A stretch of 64,000 nucleotides of DNA from Variovorax sp. KBW07 (GCF_003852515.1 NZ_QAJK01000046.1:77534-141533), one strand, 5' to 3'; positions 1-10,967 are shown, counted from the stretch's first letter. Notes: generated by a model not told the origin, from the letters alone. Translations and numbers: made by a program.

Positions 1-3000
1 CCAGCAGGCAAGGCAGGCGTGGCCTTCTCGGGCGCGGCGCTCTTCGCGGGCGCCTGTCCCTCGCCGGTTGCCGCGGCTTTCGGCGCCGGCGACGCCTTCA
101 CGTTGAGCCCCGCCAGCGCCTGGAACGCGCCGCGTGCCTGCGCACCAAGCTCGGCCTTCAGCGCACCAAGATTGCGCCCCATGCCGAGCTGGCGGCCGTG
201 CTCGTCGATCACGCGCAGGTTCATGAACATGTGCGGCGGCAGCATGTCGAGCTTGAAGTCGGCACGCTTGACGTCGATGCTCGTCATGTCGCGCACGCGC
301 TTGAGCAGCACGTCGGTCAGCGAGCCCGCGCCGAACAACTCGGGCACCGACAGCGCCTCGGCCAGCTTCGAAGCCGACTCCGGCAGCGGCACCAGCCGCG
401 AACGCGGGCGCTGCGGCAGGCTCTTGAGCAGCGCCTGGATCTTGTCCTTCAGCATGCCCGTCACCAGCCACTCGCAGCGCTCTTCGCTCACCTGGTTGAG
501 CACGAACAGCGGCACGCTGACCGTCAGGCCGTCCTTCGCGTCGCCGGGCTCGTGCAGATAGGTGGCGGCGCAATCGACACCGCCGAGCCGCATCGTGGCC
601 GGGAACGATTGCGTGGTAATGCCCGCGGCCTGGTGGCGCATCAGCTCGTCGCGCGTCAGGTACAGCAGGCGCGGCTGCTCCTTCGAGGCGTGGCGATACC
701 AGTTCTCGAAGGTGATGCCGCTCGCCACGTCGGCGGGCAGCTGCGCGTCGTAGAAGGCGAAGATCAGTTCGTCGTCGACCAGCACGTCCTGCCGGCGCGA
801 CTTGTGCTCCAGCCCCTCGACCTCGCGCACCAGCTTGCGGTTGGCGGTGAGAAACGGGAACTTGCTTTCCCACTGCCCGCCGACCAGCGCCTCGCGAATG
901 AAGATTTCGCGCGCCGCCACCGGATCGACCTTGGTGAAATCGACGCGGCGCCCGCTGTAGACCACCAGCCCATACAGCGTGGCGCGTTCCAGCGCCGAGA
1001 CCTGCGCGCCCTTCTTCTCCCAATGCGGGTCGAGCAATTGCTTCTTCAGCAGATGGCCGGCAACCTGCTCCAGCCACTGCGGCTCGATGTTGGCGATGCC
1101 TCGCCCGAAGAGCCGCGTGGTCTCGACCAGTTCGGCCGCCACGATCCAACGGCCCGGCTTCTTCTTCAGATGCGCGCCCGGGTGCTTGTAGAACTTGATG
1201 CCGCGCGCGCCGAGGTAGGCCTCGTCGTCTTCCAGCTTCCAGCCGACGTTGCCCAGCAGGCCGGCGAGCATCGACAGGTGCAGCGGCTCGTAGCCCGCAG
1301 GCTCGGCATTGATGCGCCACTTGTGCTCGGTCACCACGGTGAGCAGCTGCGAGTGGATGTCGCGCCATTCGCGCACCCGGCGGATGTTGATGAAATTCTG
1401 CCGCAGCAACTGCTCGTACTGGCGGTTGCTCAGCTTGTGGGTGTCGCCGTGGCCGCCGCGCGCGTCGCCAATCCATTTCCACAGCCGCAGGTAGCCACTG
1501 AACTCGCTCTTCTCGTCGTCGAACTTCGAGTGCGCCTGGTCGGCCTGCTGCTGCGCTTCCATCGGCCGGTCGCGCACGTCCTGCACGCTGAGCGCGGAGG
1601 CGATCACCAGCACTTCTTCGAGCGCGCCGCGCGTGCGGGCTTCCAGAATCATCCGGCCCACGCGCGGGTCGAGCGGCAGCTTGGCCAGCTCGGCGCCGGT
1701 GGCCGTGAGCTCATTGGCGTCGTCGACCGCGCCCAGTTCGTTCAGCAGCTGGTAGCCGTCGGCAATGGCGCGCGGCGACGGTGCCTCCAGGAACGGAAAG
1801 CGCGCCACGTCGCCCAGCCGCAGCGACTTCATCCGCAAGATGACGCCGGCGAGCGACGAACGCAGGATTTCCGGATCGGTGAAGCGCGGACGGCCTTCGA
1901 AATCTTTCTCGTCGTACAGCCGGATGCAGATGCCGTTCGCCACGCGACCGCATCGGCCGGCGCGCTGGTTGGCCGCGGCCTGGCTGATCGGCTCGACCAG
2001 CAACTGCTCGACCTTGCTGCGGAAGCTGTAGCGCTTCACGCGCGCCGTGCCGGTGTCGATCACGTAGCGGGTGCCCGGCACGGTGAGCGAGGTCTCAGCC
2101 ACGTTGGTGGCCAGCACGATGCGCCGGCCTGTGTGGCTGTCGAAGATGCGGTCTTGCTCGGGGCCCGACAGGCGCGCGAACAGTGGCAGCACTTCGGCGT
2201 TGCGGAACAGCGGCTGGTGGCTCAGGTGGCGGCGCAGGTGGTCGGCAGCCTCGCGGATTTCGCGCTCGCCGGGCAGGAACACGAGGATGTCGCCCGCGTT
2301 GTGCGGATCGCGCCAGAGTTCATCGACGCCATCAGCAATCGCGTCGTTCAGGTCGTGCTCGCGCGATTCCTCGAACGGGCGGTAGCGTTGCTCGACCGGG
2401 AAGGTGCGGCCAGAAACATAAATGATCGGTGCCGGCCCCTTGGCCGAGGCGAAGTGCTGCGCGAAGCGGTCGGCGTCGATGGTCGCCGAGGTCACGATCA
2501 CCTTCAGGTCGGGCCGGCGCGGAAGAATCTCGCGCAGGTAGCCCAGCAAAAAGTCGATGTTCAATGAACGCTCGTGCGCCTCGTCGATGATCAGCGTGTC
2601 GTAGGCCTTCAGCAGCGGGTCGGTCTGCGTCTCGGCCAGCAAGATGCCGTCGGTCATGAGCTTCACCGACGCATCGCGGCTCAGCCTGTCTTGAAAGCGC
2701 ACCTTGAAGCCGACCACGTCGCCCAGCGGCGTCTTCAGCTCTTCGGCGATGCGCTTGGCCACCGAGCTCGCGGCAATGCGGCGCGGCTGCGTGTGGCCGA
2801 TGAGCCGGCCCTTGCCAGGCTCTGCGTTGAGCTTGCCGCGCCCCAGGGCCAGCGCGATCTTCGGCAACTGCGTGGTCTTGCCCGAGCCGGTTTCGCCGCA
2901 AACGATCACGACCTGGTTCGCCAATATGGCGGCCATGATTTCGTCGCGCCTGCCCGAGACAGGAAGCGATTCGGGGAATTCGATGCGCAGAGGGGCGGAA

Positions 3001-3017
3001 GGTGTCGTGGTCGTCAA
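1..3017 (-). CDS. hrpA: ATP-dependent 3'-5' RNA helicase HrpA (partial, C-terminus beyond the left edge)
   Basis: DEAH-box RNA helicase. The family unwinds RNA and in E. coli acts in mRNA processing and rescue of stalled ribosomes. About 1005 codons are present and the family has about 1300 residues, so roughly the last 300 are missing. Counting from the proposed start, Walker A GETGSGKTT is at residues 41-49, the DEAH box (LIIDEAHERS) at about 142-151, and the SAT motif (VTSATIDADRF) follows. Motif VI (QRAGRCGR) is further on, then the helicase-associated and DUF3418-like regions. No ATG lies upstream of residue 28 in the open frame. I place the start at TTG 3017 (reads MTTTTPSAPLRIEF) because it keeps the conserved stretch before Walker A. 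The alternative is ATG at 2936. It is transcribed divergently from the AAA+/M41 gene. Identity is certain, the start is not. Confidence 0.93.
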   Translation of the reverse strand, partial: MTTTTPSAPLRIEFPESLPVSGRRDEIMAAILANQVVIVCGETGSGKTTQLPKIALALGRGKLNAEPGKGRLIGHTQPRRIAASSVAKRIAEELKTPLGDVVGFKVRFQDRLSRDASVKLMTDGILLAETQTDPLLKAYDTLIIDEAHERSLNIDFLLGYLREILPRRPDLKVIVTSATIDADRFAQHFASAKGPAPIIYVSGRTFPVEQRYRPFEESREHDLNDAIADGVDELWRDPHNAGDILVFLPGEREIREAADHLRRHLSHQPLFRNAEVLPLFARLSGPEQDRIFDSHTGRRIVLATNVAETSLTVPGTRYVIDTGTARVKRYSFRSKVEQLLVEPISQAAANQRAGRCGRVANGICIRLYDEKDFEGRPRFTDPEILRSSLAGVILRMKSLRLGDVARFPFLEAPSPRAIADGYQLLNELGAVDDANELTATGAELAKLPLDPRVGRMILEARTRGALEEVLVIASALSVQDVRDRPMEAQQQADQAHSKFDDEKSEFSGYLRLWKWIGDARGGHGDTHKLSNRQYEQLLRQNFINIRRVREWRDIHSQLLTVVTEHKWRINAEPAGYEPLHLSMLAGLLGNVGWKLEDDEAYLGARGIKFYKHPGAHLKKKPGRWIVAAELVETTRLFGRGIANIEPQWLEQVAGHLLKKQLLDPHWEKKGAQVSALERATLYGLVVYSGRRVDFTKVDPVAAREIFIREALVGGQWESKFPFLTANRKLVREVEGLEHKSRRQDVLVDDELIFAFYDAQLPADVASGITFENWYRHASKEQPRLLYLTRDELMRHQAAGITTQSFPATMRLGGVDCAATYLHEPGDAKDGLTVSVPLFVLNQVSEERCEWLVTGMLKDKIQALLKSLPQRPRSRLVPLPESASKLAEALSVPELFGAGSLTDVLLKRVRDMTSIDVKRADFKLDMLPPHMFMNLRVIDEHGRQLGMGRNLGALKAELGAQARGAFQALAGLNVKASPAPKAAATGEGQAPAKSAAPEKATPALPA

Positions 3018-3443
3018 GGGAAGGCAGTCGTCGTCGGTCGCACGCGGCAAGGCGGATATGCACGCGGAGGTGGGCGGGCCAGCAGGCAAACCGTCGATTA
3101 TCGGCGCGCACCGCCGTTGTTGCACAGCTCCCACAGTACGGCGCCCGGGTGCAACGCGCGGTGTAAATAGTCTTTACTCTACCGCAAGCCGCCGCTAGGA
3201 TCGCATCCATGTCCTGCCTCTTTACCCCCACCGCGTCGCGCAGCCGCCGCGCATGCCGTGCGCTCATAGCGCATGGCGGGGTCAAGTTGCCTCGCCCGGC
3301 CTGAAGCCCGCGCCCTCGTGCGCGCTTCAGACATTGGAAGCGCCGCAACCGACCTCTCACAGCGTCTGCCTGCCGTGCCCTTCGTTTCGAAGGAACGGCC
3401 GCTTTTTCGTACCTGTCTGTTTCACAAGACCACAAGAAAAACC
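3018..3443. other. Divergent intergenic region between hrpA and the AAA+/M41 gene
   Basis: No convincing gene lies here. The region should hold the two outward promoters but I cannot name clear -35/-10 boxes. It contains a GC-rich imperfect hairpin at 3255-3277 (GCCGTGCGC, loop TCATA, GCGCATGGC, one G-A/U position in the stem) with no T-run after it. In-frame extensions of both neighbours into this stretch look non-coding. Confidence 0.5.
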
Positions 3444-5414
3444 ATGTCCAAAGACATTCATTCCAACCTGCATGCCGAGCTGTCCGAGCGCACGCGGCAC
3501 CTGCAGACCGTCGCCGAGGCACTGAAGACCGAGCTCTTCGGCATCGACGACATCATCGACCGCGTGATCGATTCGCTGCGCGCCTGGTATGTGCTGCCCC
3601 AGCTCATCAGCCGTCCCGTCATCGTCTGCCTCTGGGGCCTCACCGGCACCGGCAAGACGCAGCTGGTGCGCAAGCTCGCGCAGCACCTGGGCTTCTACGA
3701 CCGCTTCATCGAAGTGCAGATGGACGGCTTCAGCCACGGCTCGGGCTACCACAGCCGCGGCTCCATCTCGGCCATGCTGGCCGAGTCGGGCATTGCCGAG
3801 GGCACGCCGGGCATCCTGGTGCTCGACGAGTTCCAGCGTTTTCGCACCGTGGACGGCAACGGCCACGACGCCAAAGTGGAGCGCTACCAGGACGTGTGGG
3901 CGCTGCTGTCCGACGGCCGCCTGCCGCCCGCGCTGTCGATGCTGGGCGAGATCGAATCGTCGCTCGCGCAGGCCGAGTACGAGCAAGACCGCGACGGCCC
4001 CGCCGACAAGAAGAAGCTCAAGAAGCGCAAGCTGCACCTCTCGCCCTGGGAGGCGCAGGAAGTGAAGCGCTGCCTGAAGCTCTCCGAAACCCTGCTGCAG
4101 ATCATGGCCTGGAAGCCGGCCGAGGTGCATGCGCGCCTGCGCACCTTCCGCGACACGCAGCAAAGCTGGGAAACCGACTACAGCAAGCTGCTGGTGTTCG
4201 TCTCTGGCAACCTCGACGAGATGTACGCCGAGACGGCGCAGCGCGTCGAAGACTGCGACACCGACGCCGACATCTTCCATGCGCTGACGAAGAAGCTCTC
4301 GGTCATCGACGTCAAGAAGGCACTGGCCGAGCGCTTCCGCCCGGAGCAGATCGCGCGGTTGGGCAACAACCACGCGATCTACCCGTCGTTCAACCGCGCG
4401 ACCTACGTGCGGCTGATCCTGTCGATCTGCGACCGCTACGTGAGCGAGATCCAGGAAAGCTCGGGCGTGCGCTTCGTGCTCGACGCCAGCGTGTACGAGC
4501 AGATCTACGCCAACGCCGTGTTCCCGGCGCAGGGCACGCGCCCGCTGTTCTCGTCAATCCACGCGATCCTGAGCGCCACGCTGGTCAATGCCGCGCTGTG
4601 GGCGCTGGAGCAAGGCGCCAACGGCAGCGAGCCGGTGTGGCTGACGCTCGACGCGGGCGTGTCCTGCATTGCCGCCCGATACCGCAAGGCCCGGCGACAG
4701 TTCCCGATTTCGCTGGAGCTGAACCGCCTCAAGCAACGTTCGAGCGAAGACTTTCGCGCCCTGCTCGCCGTGCACGAGGCCGGCCACGGCGTGGTCTACG
4801 GCCTGCTGTTCGGCCGCGCGCCGCAAGAGATCAAGATCAACGTGGCCTCGTTCGAAGGCGGCTACAACAGCTACGAGCAGCGCAAGACCTGGTCGAAGGA
4901 AAACCTGCGCGACCGCATCTGCGTGAGCCTCGCGGGCCGTGCCGCAGAGCAGCTCGTGTTCGGCGAGCAGGCCTGCACCTCGGGCGCCTCGCAGGACTTC
5001 ATGCAGGCAACGTCGAACGCCGCGCAGTACGTGCGCCACTTTGCCTTCGGCACGCGCCTGAGCCGCACCGACGTGGCCAACGACGCGAACGACAACCTCA
5101 ACACCGACCTCGCGGCCACCAACCCCGAGATCGAGGCCCTGCTGGCCGAGGCCCATGCGCGCGCCCTGGCGCTGCTGAAAACGCACACGCCCGCGCTGAT
5201 GGCGGTGGTCGACGCGCTGATGCGCGAAGGCTCCATCGCGCCCGCCGAACTGGCGGCCATGCTCGGCCTGCCGGCGCCCGTGGCCGGCGAGTCGACCGAC
5301 GCCTACGCCGCGCTGCTGGCGGACTTCCGCGCGCACGTGGCGGGCACCCCGAAACCGGTGCCGGCGACGGCTTCGCGGGCCCGCGCGGCCCGGGTGCTCA
5401 AGGCCCTGGCCTGA
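3444..5414 (+). CDS. Soluble AAA+ ATPase fused to an M41 (FtsH-type) zinc peptidase domain
   Basis: 656 residues. The N-terminal half is a AAA+ module with Walker A GLTGTGKT at 65-72 and Walker B LVLDEF (D128/E129). The C-terminal half carries the M41 zinc motif HEAGH (H444, H448), and GASQDFMQAT supplies D518 as the likely third zinc ligand. The same order and a spacing close to E. coli FtsH (H417, H421, D495) supports an active metalloprotease. Unlike FtsH there is no N-terminal membrane segment, and the sequence begins with a hydrophilic helix, so it is probably cytoplasmic. A charged Lys-rich insert (about residues 185-200) sits in the ATPase. The frame stays open upstream to 3273, but I chose ATG 3444 (MSKDIHSNL) because the upstream part is non-conserved-looking. 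The substrate is unknown. argA starts 40 bp downstream. Confidence 0.85.
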   Translation: MSKDIHSNLHAELSERTRHLQTVAEALKTELFGIDDIIDRVIDSLRAWYVLPQLISRPVIVCLWGLTGTGKTQLVRKLAQHLGFYDRFIEVQMDGFSHGSGYHSRGSISAMLAESGIAEGTPGILVLDEFQRFRTVDGNGHDAKVERYQDVWALLSDGRLPPALSMLGEIESSLAQAEYEQDRDGPADKKKLKKRKLHLSPWEAQEVKRCLKLSETLLQIMAWKPAEVHARLRTFRDTQQSWETDYSKLLVFVSGNLDEMYAETAQRVEDCDTDADIFHALTKKLSVIDVKKALAERFRPEQIARLGNNHAIYPSFNRATYVRLILSICDRYVSEIQESSGVRFVLDASVYEQIYANAVFPAQGTRPLFSSIHAILSATLVNAALWALEQGANGSEPVWLTLDAGVSCIAARYRKARRQFPISLELNRLKQRSSEDFRALLAVHEAGHGVVYGLLFGRAPQEIKINVASFEGGYNSYEQRKTWSKENLRDRICVSLAGRAAEQLVFGEQACTSGASQDFMQATSNAAQYVRHFAFGTRLSRTDVANDANDNLNTDLAATNPEIEALLAEAHARALALLKTHTPALMAVVDALMREGSIAPAELAAMLGLPAPVAGESTDAYAALLADFRAHVAGTPKPVPATASRARAARVLKALA

Positions 5415-5454
5415 GTCAGGCAAAACACGCTTCAAGAATGCACAATCACGCCCC

Positions 5455-6801
5455 ATGTCCACCGTCTTCAATTTCACCTTCGTGCCCTGGTTCCGCTCGG
5501 TCGCGCCCTACATCCATACGCACCGCGGTAAGACTTTCGTGGTCGGGCTCGCGGGCGAGGCCATCGCGGCCGGCAAGCTGCAGAACATCGCGCAAGACCT
5601 GGCGCTGATCCAGAGCATGGGCGTCAAGATCGTGCTGGTGCACGGCTTCCGCCCGCAGGTCAACGAGCAGCTGGCCGCCAAGGGCCACCAGGCTCAGTAC
5701 TCGCACGGCATCCGCATCACCGACGCCGTGGCGCTCGACTCCGCGCAAGAGGCCGCCGGCCAGTTGCGCTACGAGATCGAGGCCGCCTTCAGCCAGGGCC
5801 TGCCGAACACGCCCATGGCGGGCTCGACGGTGCGCGTCATCTCGGGCAACTTCATTACCGCGCGCCCCGTGGGCGTGGTCGATGGCGTCGACTTCAAGCA
5901 TTCGGGCCTGGTGCGCAAGGTCGATGCGGCCGGCATCCGCCGCACGCTCGACTTCGGCGCGATGGTGCTCATGTCGCCCTTCGGCTTTTCGCCCACCGGC
6001 GAGGCTTTCAACCTGACGATGGAAGAGGTGGCCACCAGCGTCGCCATTTCCATCCAGGCCGACAAGCTGATCTTCCTGACCGAAATCCCGGGCATCCGCA
6101 TGGACAGCGAGCTGCCCGAGAGCGAGGACAACCCGATCGACACCGAGCTGCCGCTGGACGCCGCCGAAAAGCTGTTGGCCTCGCTGCCGCCGCCGCAGCG
6201 CCCGACCGACACCGCCTTCTACCTGCAGCACTGCGTCAAGGCCTGCAAGGCCGGCGTGGAACGCAACCACATCCTGCCCTTTGCGCTCGACGGCTCGCTG
6301 CTGCTGGAGGTGTACGTGCACGACGGCGTCGGCACCATGGTGATCGACGAGAAGCTCGAGAGCCTGCGCGAAGCCTCGGTGGACGACATCGGCGGCATCC
6401 TGCAGCTGATCGAGCCCTTCGAGCGCGACGGCACGCTGGTCAAGCGCGACCGAACCGAGATCGAGCGCGACGTGGGCCACTACACGGTCATCGAGCACGA
6501 CGGCGTGATCTTCGGCTGCGCGGCCCTCTACCCCTACCCCGAGGCCAGGACCGCCGAAATGGCCGCGCTCACGGTGTCGCCGCAATCGCAGTCGCAGGGC
6601 GACGGCGAACGCATCCTCAAGCGCATCGAGCACCGCGCCAAGGCCATGGGCTTCGAGAGCATCTTCGTGCTCACCACGCGCACCATGCACTGGTTCCTCA
6701 AGCGCGGCTTCCAGCAGGTCAACCCCGACTGGCTGCCCGAGGCCCGCAAGCGCAAGTACAACTGGGACCGCAAGAGCCAGGTGCTGGTCAAGAAGATCTG
6801 A
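5455..6801 (+). CDS. argA: Amino-acid N-acetyltransferase (N-acetylglutamate synthase)
   Basis: 448 residues. It catalyses the first step of arginine biosynthesis: acetyl-CoA plus glutamate gives N-acetylglutamate. An amino-acid-kinase-like domain covers roughly residues 1-290 (VLVHGFRPQVNEQL near the start, with the HGIRITD arginine-binding-type segment), followed by a GNAT acetyltransferase domain at about 300-448 (EMAALTVSPQ and GDGERILKRIE form the acetyl-CoA loop). This two-domain layout and length match classical ArgA. Activity is expected to be feedback-inhibited by arginine through the kinase-like domain. It starts 40 bp after the AAA+/M41 gene and is followed 35 bp later by a LysE-type exporter, so the three may be co-transcribed. 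Confidence 0.95.
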   Translation: MSTVFNFTFVPWFRSVAPYIHTHRGKTFVVGLAGEAIAAGKLQNIAQDLALIQSMGVKIVLVHGFRPQVNEQLAAKGHQAQYSHGIRITDAVALDSAQEAAGQLRYEIEAAFSQGLPNTPMAGSTVRVISGNFITARPVGVVDGVDFKHSGLVRKVDAAGIRRTLDFGAMVLMSPFGFSPTGEAFNLTMEEVATSVAISIQADKLIFLTEIPGIRMDSELPESEDNPIDTELPLDAAEKLLASLPPPQRPTDTAFYLQHCVKACKAGVERNHILPFALDGSLLLEVYVHDGVGTMVIDEKLESLREASVDDIGGILQLIEPFERDGTLVKRDRTEIERDVGHYTVIEHDGVIFGCAALYPYPEARTAEMAALTVSPQSQSQGDGERILKRIEHRAKAMGFESIFVLTTRTMHWFLKRGFQQVNPDWLPEARKRKYNWDRKSQVLVKKI

Positions 6802-6836
6802 CGAACCGCTGAACCCCGACGAAGGAGACCGCCCCG

Positions 6837-7475
6837 ATGACGCTCGCCACCGCCCTGCTCTTCGCCATCGTGGCCTTCGCCGCCATCGCCACGCCCGGCC
6901 CCACGGTGCTGCTGGCGCTCAGCAACGGTTCGCGGCACGGCGTGCGGCGGGCGCTGCCCGGCATGCTCGGCGCGGTGCTGTCCGACTTCGTGCTGGTCGG
7001 CGCGGTGGCCCTCGGCCTGGGTGCGCTGCTGGCGGCGTCGGAGTTCTGGTTCGGCGCGCTGAAGTGGGTCGGCGCGGCCTACCTGGCCTGGCTCGGCCTG
7101 CGCATGCTGCGCTCCAAGGGCGGCTTCCAGCTGCCGGCCGCCGATGCCGCCGCGTCGGTCAGCGCGGGTGAAAGCCGCCGCATCTTCTTCAAGTCGTTCC
7201 TGGTGGCGGTGACCAACCCCAAGGGCTACATCTTCTGCTCGGCGCTGCTGCCCCAGTTCATCGACCCCTCGGCCGCTCAGGCACCGCAGTACATCGTGAT
7301 TGCACTGATCTTCGCGGGCCTCGACATGCTCGTGATGCTCGCCTATGCCTTCGTCGGCGCCCGCGCGATCCGGCTGCTGACGGTGTCGGCCACGCGCTGG
7401 ATCGACCGCGCCTGCGGCGGCATGCTGCTGGCGCTGGCCGGCTCGCTGGCCTTCTACCGGCGCAGCGCGACCTGA
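6837..7475 (+). CDS. LysE/RhtB family amino-acid exporter
   Basis: 212 residues, the usual length for the LysE superfamily. It is an inner-membrane protein with about six hydrophobic segments. The family signature is near the N-terminus: FAAIATPGPTVLLALSNG, then GVRRALPGMLGAVLSDFVLV. The central loop VTNPKGYIFCSALLPQF is the conserved NPK motif. The family exports amino acids or related metabolites such as lysine, arginine, homoserine and threonine. A Shine-Dalgarno GAAGGAG sits about 9 nt before ATG 6837. The position directly after argA suggests, but does not prove, export of arginine or an intermediate. Confidence 0.9.
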   Translation: MTLATALLFAIVAFAAIATPGPTVLLALSNGSRHGVRRALPGMLGAVLSDFVLVGAVALGLGALLAASEFWFGALKWVGAAYLAWLGLRMLRSKGGFQLPAADAAASVSAGESRRIFFKSFLVAVTNPKGYIFCSALLPQFIDPSAAQAPQYIVIALIFAGLDMLVMLAYAFVGARAIRLLTVSATRWIDRACGGMLLALAGSLAFYRRSAT

Positions 7476-7586
7476 TATCCGTCGCCCGGCCGACCGGCCC
7501 ATGCGGTCGGCAGGCGCCACGACACCGACATTTGTCAGTAGCCGCTTCGCCGGAAGCGGTAACAGGTGTCACCGATAATCCCGGGC

Positions 7587-8825
7587 ATGAATCCCTTGCT
7601 TTCCAGGTTGCAGCCCTATCCCTTCGAGCGGCTGAAGCAACTGTTCGCGGGCGTCACGCCCAACCCCGAATTCCCCGCCATCAGCCTGGGCATCGGAGAG
7701 CCCAAGCACGCGACGCCGGCTTTCATCAAGGAAGCACTCAGCGCCAGCCTCGGCTCGCTGGCCGCCTACCCGGCCACCGCCGGCGATCTGAAACTGCGCA
7801 CCGCCTTCACCGACTGGCTGAAGCGCCGCTACAGCCTGGCGCTCGATCCGGCCACGCAGGTGCTGCCGGTCAATGGTTCACGCGAGGCGCTGTTCTCGCT
7901 CGCGCAAACAGTGGTCGACGCCACCGTTTCGCCCCAGCCGGTGGTGATGTCGCCCAATCCGTTCTATCAAATCTACGAGGGCGCGGCGCTGCTCTCGGGC
8001 GCCGAGCCGTACTACGTGCCCAGCGTGCCGTCGCGCAACTTCGCGGTCGACTGGGACAGCGTGCCGCAAGAGATCTGGGCGCGCACGCAACTGGTGTTCG
8101 TCTGCTCGCCGGGCAACCCCACGGGCGCCGTCATGGCCATGGACGAATGGAAGAAGCTGTTCGAGCTGTCCGACCGCCACGGCTTCGTGATCGCGGCCGA
8201 CGAGTGCTACAGCGAGATCTACTTCCGCGACGAGCCCCCGCTCAGCAGCCTGGAAGCCTCGGCCAAGCTCGGCCGACCCGACTTCAAGAACCTGATCGCA
8301 CTGACCTCGCTGTCCAAGCGCAGCAACGTGCCCGGCCTGCGCAGCGGCTTCGTGGCCGGCGACGCGGCCATCATCAAGAAATTCCTGCTCTACCGCACCT
8401 ACCACGGCAGCGCCATGAGCGGCACCGTGGCCGGCGCCAGCATCGCGGCCTGGGGCGACGAGGCCCATGTGGTCGACAACCGTGCCCAGTACCGCGCCAA
8501 GTTCGCGGCCGTCACGCCGCTGCTCGAGCCGGTGCTCGACGTGCGCCTGCCCGACGCCAGTTTCTACCTCTGGGCCGGCGTGCCGCAAGTGTGGGCTGGC
8601 GACGACGAAGCCTTCGCCCGCGCGCTCTACGCTCAATACAATGTCACGGTTCTGCCGGGGAGCTATCTGGCCCGTGACACGGCGCGTGGTGCCGTCCCTG
8701 CGAAACCCGGAAACCCCGGAAACCCTGGAAGAGGCCGCATCCGCATGGCACTGGTCGCCGAAACCGCCGAGTGCGTCGAGGCCGCCGAGCGCATCGTCCG
8801 CTTCGTCAAAGACGGCCGCCGCTGA
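7587..8825 (+). CDS. dapC: Succinyldiaminopimelate transaminase
   Basis: 412 residues, fold-type I PLP aminotransferase. It transfers the amino group from glutamate to N-succinyl-2-amino-6-ketopimelate in the succinylase branch of lysine/diaminopimelate synthesis. Motifs seen: [12 protein letters not shown] at the N-terminus, [12 protein letters not shown] (substrate/PLP Asn), [10 protein letters not shown] (PLP Asp/Tyr), the Schiff-base lysine in [16 protein letters not shown], and the C-terminal Arg in GRIRMAL. An in-frame GTG lies 21 nt upstream (7566), but ATG 7587 fits the family better. The next gene is dapD, with dapE two genes on, which confirms the pathway. Confidence 0.93.
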   Translation: MNPLLSRLQPYPFERLKQLFAGVTPNPEFPAISLGIGEPKHATPAFIKEALSASLGSLAAYPATAGDLKLRTAFTDWLKRRYSLALDPATQVLPVNGSREALFSLAQTVVDATVSPQPVVMSPNPFYQIYEGAALLSGAEPYYVPSVPSRNFAVDWDSVPQEIWARTQLVFVCSPGNPTGAVMAMDEWKKLFELSDRHGFVIAADECYSEIYFRDEPPLSSLEASAKLGRPDFKNLIALTSLSKRSNVPGLRSGFVAGDAAIIKKFLLYRTYHGSAMSGTVAGASIAAWGDEAHVVDNRAQYRAKFAAVTPLLEPVLDVRLPDASFYLWAGVPQVWAGDDEAFARALYAQYNVTVLPGSYLARDTARGAVPAKPGNPGNPGRGRIRMALVAETAECVEAAERIVRFVKDGRR

Positions 8826-8868
8826 TCGCACCGCTTCCCTGCCCCATTTTTCACCCGAGACTTTCTTC

Positions 8869-9702
<834 letters not shown>

Positions 9703-9793
9703 TCGCGATCGATCGATCGGCCACCCGGTCGATTCGCAGCACAGCCCCCTGCCTTGTCCCGTTAGAAAACAACAGACCCGAGGAGAGAGACCG

Positions 9794-10942
9794 ATGAACA
9801 TGATGGAGCGAATTCTTCGTTTGATGGCCGAGCGCAAGGCCTCCGACATCTATCTCTCGGCTCACTCCCCGGTGCAGATCCGCATCAACGGCAACTGCGT
9901 GCCCATCAACGCGCAGGTGCTGCCGCCGGCGGCGCCGCTGGCGCTGTTGTCCGAAGTGGTGCCCGCCGAGCGCATCCAGGAACTGGAAAAGACGGGCGAG
10001 CTCAACGTGGCCATCGCCCTCGAAGGCGCCGGCAACTACCGCATCAGCGCCATGCGCCAGCGCGGCAGCTACGCCGTGGTGGTGCGGCACATCGCCTCGC
10101 GCATTCCCAGCTTCTCGGAGCTGAACCTGCCCGACATCCTGAAGACGCTCATCATGGAAAAGCGCGGGCTGATCCTGATGGTGGGCGCCACCGGCGCGGG
10201 CAAGACCACCACGCTGGCCTCGATGCTCGACTACCGCAACGAGAACGCCAGCGGCCACATCCTCACGGTCGAAGAGCCCATCGAGTTCACGTACACCAAC
10301 AAGAAATCGCTGGTGAACCAGCGCGACGTGGGCAGCGACACCGTGTCGCTGCAGGTCGCGCTGAAGAACGCGCTGCGCCAGGCGCCCGACGTGATCCAGA
10401 TCGGCGAAATCCGCGACCGCGAAACCATGAGCGCCGCGATTGCCTACGCGCAGTCGGGCCACCTCTGCGTGAGCACGCTGCACGCCAACAACAGCTACCA
10501 CGCGCTCAACCGCATCCTGAGCTTCTACCCGGTCGAAGTGCGCCCCACCCTGCTCGGCGACCTGGGCTCGGCCCTGCGCGCCGTGGTGTCGCAGCGGCTG
10601 CTGCGCACGCCGGCCGGCGCGCGCGTGCCGGCGCTCGAGGTCATGCTCAACACCGCGCTGGTGGCCGAGCTGATCGAAAAAGGCGACTTTTCAGCCGTCA
10701 AGGAAGCCATGGTGCAATCGATGGCCGAAGGCTCGCAGACCTTCGAAGAAGACATTGCACGCCTCGTCATCGAGGAGCGCGTGACGCGCGAAGAAGGCCT
10801 GGCCCAGGCCGACTCGCCCACCAACCTGCTGTGGCGCCTGCAGAACCGCGCCGCGCCCAAGCCGCAAGTCGACGACCGCAACCTCACGGACCAGGTCGAC
10901 GAGCCCACCTTTACCGACATCACGCTCGACGTGAAGTTCTGA
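9794..10942 (+). CDS. pilU: Type IV pilus retraction-type ATPase PilU
   Basis: 382 residues. Cytoplasmic hexameric secretion ATPase of the PilT/PilU family that assists retraction of type IVa pili. The Walker A box is [10 protein letters not shown] (about residues 133-142), the Asp box has EEPIEF, Walker B is [12 protein letters not shown], and the His box is [10 protein letters not shown]. The length and the C-terminal tail (ending DITLDVKF) fit PilU better than the shorter PilT. A strong Shine-Dalgarno (GAGGAGAGA) precedes ATG 9794. No other pilus gene is in the window. The gene sits between dapD and dapE, an odd metabolic context. Confidence 0.9.
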   Translation: MNMMERILRLMAERKASDIYLSAHSPVQIRINGNCVPINAQVLPPAAPLALLSEVVPAERIQELEKTGELNVAIALEGAGNYRISAMRQRGSYAVVVRHIASRIPSFSELNLPDILKTLIMEKRGLILMVGATGAGKTTTLASMLDYRNENASGHILTVEEPIEFTYTNKKSLVNQRDVGSDTVSLQVALKNALRQAPDVIQIGEIRDRETMSAAIAYAQSGHLCVSTLHANNSYHALNRILSFYPVEVRPTLLGDLGSALRAVVSQRLLRTPAGARVPALEVMLNTALVAELIEKGDFSAVKEAMVQSMAEGSQTFEEDIARLVIEERVTREEGLAQADSPTNLLWRLQNRAAPKPQVDDRNLTDQVDEPTFTDITLDVKF

Positions 10943-10967
10943 ACCCAGCCTTACCGGCTTTTCTCCG

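Noticed and set aside
198-2567. Long plus-strand open frame (789 codons) over hrpA
   Set aside because: Its composition (His/Arg/Gln/Ala-rich, no motifs) is that of an antisense shadow; the minus strand encodes a clear DEAH helicase.
2332-3522. Minus-strand 396-codon frame covering the hrpA start
   Set aside because: It is in a different frame from the helicase and lacks motifs; it is a shadow of hrpA.
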